The notes below the pieces were generated by a model. It was given only the letters and a program-made list of their open reading frames with translations. It was not told the DNA's origin and searched no databases. A program made the translations under genes and the position numbers. DNA of 64,000 bases from JAITVM01 sp031551135. Its GTDB lineage: Bacteria > Bacillota > Clostridia > Lachnospirales > JAITVM01. The stretch spans positions 1 through 64,000 of the forward strand of contig JAVBOA010000008.1 in the NCBI GenBank assembly GCA_031551135.1, written 5' to 3'. Shown here one piece after another: positions 60,856-64,000 of the stretch. Within the stretch, counting starts at the first letter, position 1. Each line of letters begins with the position of its first letter.

Positions 60856-61647
60856 TCACTTTAAAATCCAACGCTCGGAATCATCTATATTTGTACATTC
60901 GTGCGAAACAGCGGCCTCCAAAATAGAATAATAATATTTATGATTTTTAGGCACATCAATAAAATTTAAATTTTGCGGATTTTCAATCAAATTATCACGC
61001 CCAAGCAAAATATTAATTATCCAAACAGCCTCTCCCCTTGTAATTTTTTGTGTACGGCTCATATTGTTAAGCTGTAAAAAAGCGTTTATCACATTATCAT
61101 ATAAATAATTATCGATATACAAAGAAGCAAGCGAAATAAATTCATAGCGGCTTAATAATTTTTCCTTCTCAAAATTATATTCCTCAAAAAATTCCTTAAA
61201 ACCCAAATCTATAAAATAATCATAAGCCTTTTGATAATTGCTCGAAAAATCATCGGAATTATATTTGTAGACCTCATAAATATTGTAGAGCATAATTATC
61301 GCTTCGGAAAACGTAATTTCCTTATCCGGTAAAAAATAATCCGCGCTATATCCGAATACATAGTTTTTGTGAATCTGCGCGCCGCTGTTCGATTTTGTAT
61401 AAATAAATCTCAGCTCATTGTTTATATCAAATGTTGCGAATTTATAGTCCGCTCCTATAATACAGTATTCCTCGAGTCTCGGAGCCTGTACTTTGATTGC
61501 TTCATATCTGTTCCCGAAAATCTTTTCCGTATAAAGTATATTTTTGTTTTCATCTGTGCAAATTATATTTATTTCAAAATCCTCGGCAAAAATACAATTG
61601 GGAATAAATAAAAAAATAATAACAAAAAGGGCTATTTTTTTTAACAT
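60856..61647 (-). CDS. Exported protein with SLH-like repeats
   Basis: A 263-residue secreted protein. A signal peptide (1-21, ending IFA) is followed by a short beta domain with MucBP-like character (residues 22-90) and three divergent SLH-like repeats: FLPDKEITFSEAIIMLYNIY, KEKLLSRYEFISLASLYI and TQKITRGEAVWIINILLGR, then IDVPKNHKYYYSILEAAVSHECTNI. The repeats are more worn than in the other SLH proteins here, so wall binding is likely but not certain. ATG follows AGAGG. Monocistronic; function unknown. Confidence 0.78.
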   Translation of the reverse strand: MLKKIALFVIIFLFIPNCIFAEDFEINIICTDENKNILYTEKIFGNRYEAIKVQAPRLEEYCIIGADYKFATFDINNELRFIYTKSNSGAQIHKNYVFGYSADYFLPDKEITFSEAIIMLYNIYEVYKYNSDDFSSNYQKAYDYFIDLGFKEFFEEYNFEKEKLLSRYEFISLASLYIDNYLYDNVINAFLQLNNMSRTQKITRGEAVWIINILLGRDNLIENPQNLNFIDVPKNHKYYYSILEAAVSHECTNIDDSERWILK

Positions 61648-61814
61648 AACAAACCTCTTTCGAATAGTTGATGATTATATTTTGCGTTAAACCAAGATTT
61701 GTTATGCATTTTTTAGCAATACAAAAAAACGAAGCATATAAACCGCTTTGATGTTTATTAAAAATTCAATTCGTGCCGATATCTATGTGTATACATAATT
61801 ATGGGGGTGAAATA

Positions 61815-61988
61815 ATGGATATTCCGGCTTTATCGAGCGCTATGGCAAGCTCAAAAGTAGCAACAAATGTAAATATTGCAATGTTAAAAAAAGCAAAAGA
61901 ATCTATGGAAGAAAGCGGACAAAGAGTTGCAGAGATGATAACCTCTACAAATGTAAACTCCGGTAGTAAAATAGACATAAAAATTTGA
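61815..61988 (+). CDS. YjfB-family putative motility protein
   Basis: A 57-residue protein, MDIPALSSAMASSKVATNVNIAMLKKAKESMEESGQRVAEMI, ending NSGSKIDIKI. The MDIPALS start and the helical AxxxxNVxxxMLKKA pattern are those of the YjfB family, annotated as putative motility proteins from co-occurrence with flagella. The start is ATG 61815 behind GGGGGTGAAAT; the longer frame from 61773 is not needed. It suggests the organism may be motile, though no flagellar genes are here. A terminator follows. Confidence 0.85.
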   Translation: MDIPALSSAMASSKVATNVNIAMLKKAKESMEESGQRVAEMITSTNVNSGSKIDIKI

Positions 61989-62027
61989 TATATACTGACA
62001 AACGATTAGATTTTCGTTCACCACACA

Positions 62028-62071
62028 AAAAAACGGTGAGTTATCATAAAGATAAATCTCACCGTTTTTTT
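62028..62071 (+). terminator. Terminator of the yjfB-type gene
   Basis: CGGTGAG-TTATC pairs with GATAA-AT-CTCACCG, a 12-bp stem with a 2-base bulge, within A7 and T7 runs. Confidence 0.9.
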
Positions 62072-62076
62072 ATTTA

Positions 62077-62109
62077 TACTATTTTCATTTTGATAAGTAG
62101 AAAAAAATA
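62077..62109 (-). mobile_element. Truncated MITE end next to the telA stop codon
   Basis: TTA, then TACTATTTTCATTTTGATAA and GTAGAAAAAAATA match about one third of the reverse element. The match stops at the telA stop codon (62110-62112). The other end is missing. Confidence 0.7.
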
Positions 62110-63375
62110 TTATGAGTTTTGCAATAAAGTTTGTTTTACTTGCTCTTCCAATTTTTTGATTTCAACTTCTGCAAGTGCTCTCTCTTCTTTGCCCTTTTTT
62201 TGGATGGCCACAACGCCGTTTATTGTTTCGATCAGATTATTATTTGTAATCTGCAAGGTTTCGAGGCTCACTATTCCTCTTTCGCCCTCTTCCGCAATTT
62301 CTAAAGCGCCTTGTTTTAATAATTCGCTGTTACGCTGCAAAAGCTCATTTGTAGTATCCGTAATATGTTTTTGCAAACCAAGCGCCGCTCTGTTATTTGC
62401 TATTCCCAAAGATATAACCATTTGACTTTTCCAAACAGGAATTGCCGTAAAAATCGAATTTTGAATTTGATAAACCAATTGTTCGCTGCCTTGCTGAACC
62501 AATCTGATTTGCGGTGCGTTTTGAATACTCACCAATCTTGTACGCAAAAGGTCATCAATTTTCTTTTCAAATTTTACTTGGATATCATTCATTTCATTGT
62601 ATTTCTGGATTTCCATTTGGTCGTTGGAAGAAGTAGCAGCTTCTTTTTGTTTGGCAACTTCCTGCGTATACGATTTTAATTTTTCCTTAGCGGCAATTAA
62701 AATATAAGTAAGTTCTTTATAATACTGAACGTTTGTATTATACATTCCGTCCATGATTTTAACATTACCAATTAATTTATCCTTAGATTTTTCAAGCTTA
62801 TCGACAATCGTATCAATTGTTTTTTCAACAGTATCAAATTTTGCAAGCATTTTTTCAGTTTCTTTTTTCGATAAAACAATTTGATTTTTAATTTGTTTGC
62901 CGATGTTTGAAGCTCCTTCGGAAGCTTTTTTTGCGCCCGAATTTAATCCGCCGAAAAGATTCGATAAAAATCCCGGCTTGGAATCGTCTTTAAAATCAAA
63001 ATTTTTGATTTCCGAGGTAAGGTCAACCAACGAATTAGCAACATCGGCATCCAATTCATTTACTTTTATGCTTCTCAAAATTTGGTCGCAAAACTCGGCT
63101 ATTTTCTGCTGAGTATTAACGCCGTAAGTTATTACGCCGTCTGTAGAAGATAAATCGATTTTTGAAACAATGTTTTCCACCAATTGGCGTTCTTGCGGGG
63201 TCAAAATTTCCAATGACAAACTATCCTTAGTTTTTTCCTGAACTTCCGTGCTTTGCGACTGTGCAGGCGGCTCTACGACTTTAGATTCTCCGTATGGGTC
63301 AATATCCATCAGAGGCGCGCCGTTATCCGGTAATCCCATTTCAAAATCTTTCATTATTCCGTTGTTTTCTTCCAT
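62110..63375 (-). CDS. telA: TelA-family toxic anion resistance protein
   Basis: A 421-residue cytosolic, mostly helical protein of the TelA/KlaA family (PF05816), linked to tellurite and other stress tolerance although the mechanism is unknown. Typical blocks are TPQERQLVENIVSKIDLSS, DKLIGNVKIMDGMYNTNVQYYKELTYILIAAKEKL, RLVQQGSEQLVYQIQNSIFTAIPVWKSQMVISLGI and the C-terminal LETLQITNNNLIETINGVVAIQKKGKEERALAEVEIKKLEEQVKQTL. ATG follows AAAGGGG. No XpaC or TerD-type partner is present here. It ends at a truncated MITE. Confidence 0.92.
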   Translation of the reverse strand: MEENNGIMKDFEMGLPDNGAPLMDIDPYGESKVVEPPAQSQSTEVQEKTKDSLSLEILTPQERQLVENIVSKIDLSSTDGVITYGVNTQQKIAEFCDQILRSIKVNELDADVANSLVDLTSEIKNFDFKDDSKPGFLSNLFGGLNSGAKKASEGASNIGKQIKNQIVLSKKETEKMLAKFDTVEKTIDTIVDKLEKSKDKLIGNVKIMDGMYNTNVQYYKELTYILIAAKEKLKSYTQEVAKQKEAATSSNDQMEIQKYNEMNDIQVKFEKKIDDLLRTRLVSIQNAPQIRLVQQGSEQLVYQIQNSIFTAIPVWKSQMVISLGIANNRAALGLQKHITDTTNELLQRNSELLKQGALEIAEEGERGIVSLETLQITNNNLIETINGVVAIQKKGKEERALAEVEIKKLEEQVKQTLLQNS

Positions 63376-63390
63376 AAATACAATCCCCTT

Positions 63391-64000
63391 TCAATTTTTA
63401 CTTACATTATTATATGCGTCACAAAATTCAAAAAAGCAACAAATTTCGCACTTAGGTTTTCGGGCAATACAAATTTTTCTGCCATGTGCGATAACTTGTG
63501 TGTTATATTTAATCCAGCTTTTTTTGGGAAGTATCTTCATTAATTCAAATTCAATTTTTTCGGGGTCTTCGGATTTCACAAGCCCTAGTTTATTGGAAAT
63601 ACGTTTAACATGTGTATCCACAACTATGCTTGGAATATTAAAAATATGTCCGCGCACAACATTTGCGGTTTTTCTGCCCACGCCGGCCAGAGATGTAAGG
63701 CTTTCAATATCCGAAGGCATTTTAGAATCAAAATCGCTTATCAATTTATTACAGCAATTGATTATATTTTTAGCTTTATTGCGGTAAAATCCCGTCGATC
63801 TGATATCTTCCATTAAAGTAATGAAATCCGCATTCGCAAAATCCTCGATAGATTTATATTTTTTAAAAAGCGATTGTGTAACAATATTCACTCTGTCATC
63901 GGTGCATTGCGCGCTTAAAATCGTTGCAATCAAAAGCTGCCAATCTTTTTCATAATTCAAATAGCATTTAGTATCTTGAGGATAATTTTCATCTAAAAGC
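63391..64000 (-). CDS. nth: Endonuclease III (partial, 5' end outside the window)
   Basis: DNA glycosylase/AP lyase that removes oxidised pyrimidines. The visible part covers almost all the enzyme: LLIATILSAQCTDDRVN, the helix-hairpin-helix LAGVGRKTANVVRGH with the catalytic Lys, VVDTHVKRISNKLGL with the catalytic Asp, and the [4Fe-4S] cluster CIARKPKCEICCFFEFC (C-x6-C-x2-C-x5-C) at the C-terminus. The frame stays open from 63960 to the window edge (LLDENYPQDTKCY), so the TTG at 63960 is not the start and the gene continues beyond 64000. telA begins 15 bases after its stop. Confidence 0.95.
   Translation of the reverse strand, partial: LLDENYPQDTKCYLNYEKDWQLLIATILSAQCTDDRVNIVTQSLFKKYKSIEDFANADFITLMEDIRSTGFYRNKAKNIINCCNKLISDFDSKMPSDIESLTSLAGVGRKTANVVRGHIFNIPSIVVDTHVKRISNKLGLVKSEDPEKIEFELMKILPKKSWIKYNTQVIAHGRKICIARKPKCEICCFFEFCDAYNNVSKN

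Noticed and set aside
1..64000. tRNA, rRNA, integrase, transposase or phage genes
   Set aside because: Read for on both strands; no tRNA-like TTCRA loop with matching arms and no recognisable recombinase or phage protein was found.

Overview
The window is low-GC DNA (roughly one third G+C by eye) from an anaerobic Firmicute, most likely class Clostridia; the species cannot be named from the sequence. Pointers are S-layer-homology (SLH) surface proteins, a Na+-type V-ATPase operon in the ntp order, diaminopimelate dehydrogenase, the small motility protein YjfB, frequent TTG/GTG starts behind strong Shine-Dalgarno sites, and T-tailed hairpin terminators. There are no rRNA or tRNA genes, no CRISPR array, no phage genes and no transposase gene.

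Layout. 0-8.4 kb: lipoate ligase, a bacterial Tm-1-like gene pair, an orphan CadC-type metal sensor, then an operon of an SLH-anchored M15 peptidase and two sulfatases. 8.4-11.7 kb: clpB broken by one in-frame TAA, with a small upstream partner. 12.2-17.8 kb: exported and cytosolic proteins of uncertain role, including an NAGPA phosphodiester glycosidase, plus free-methionine-sulfoxide reductase. 17.9-27.0 kb: nine-gene V-ATPase operon (ntpFIKECGABD) with a good promoter and a terminator. 27.2-36.7 kb: a large SLH/beta-helix protein, a polyphosphate:AMP phosphotransferase operon, a TSUP transporter, and yajC. 37-44 kb: CPBP protease, secreted 5'-nucleotidase, a 50-residue ORF, RsuA-type pseudouridine synthase, M42 peptidase, thiI, pspC. 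44.4-46.2 kb: pyrBI. 46.4-51.6 kb: SNF2/SWIM pair, and an Lsa-like ABC-F gene behind a leader-peptide attenuator. 51.6-53.9 kb: ddh, hemolysin III and a DUF1836 protein. 54-60.7 kb: a seven-gene minus-strand run (CorC-type protein, aroB, lspA, rluD, pyrB-like, pyrC-like, DUF4230). 60.8-64 kb: SLH protein, YjfB, TelA and the start-truncated nth.

Main points. (1) A dense family of about 110-bp palindromic mobile elements (MITE-like) occurs eight times nearly full length, once as a 35-bp deletion derivative, and as several single ends. All but one of the nine bounded copies have an identical 3-bp flanking repeat. One copy is inserted inside a relic of another, so the empty site can be read. (2) The pyrB/pyrC homologues in the Bacillus-like lspA-rluD-pyr position have lost their catalytic and metal-binding residues, while an intact pyrBI pair lies 10 kb away: a conserved-looking pair of pseudoenzymes. 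(3) The ABC-F resistance gene has a 6-codon leader peptide and four mutually exclusive RNA segments, a ribosome-mediated attenuator. (4) clpB carries a single GAA-to-TAA-type nonsense codon with the frame otherwise intact.
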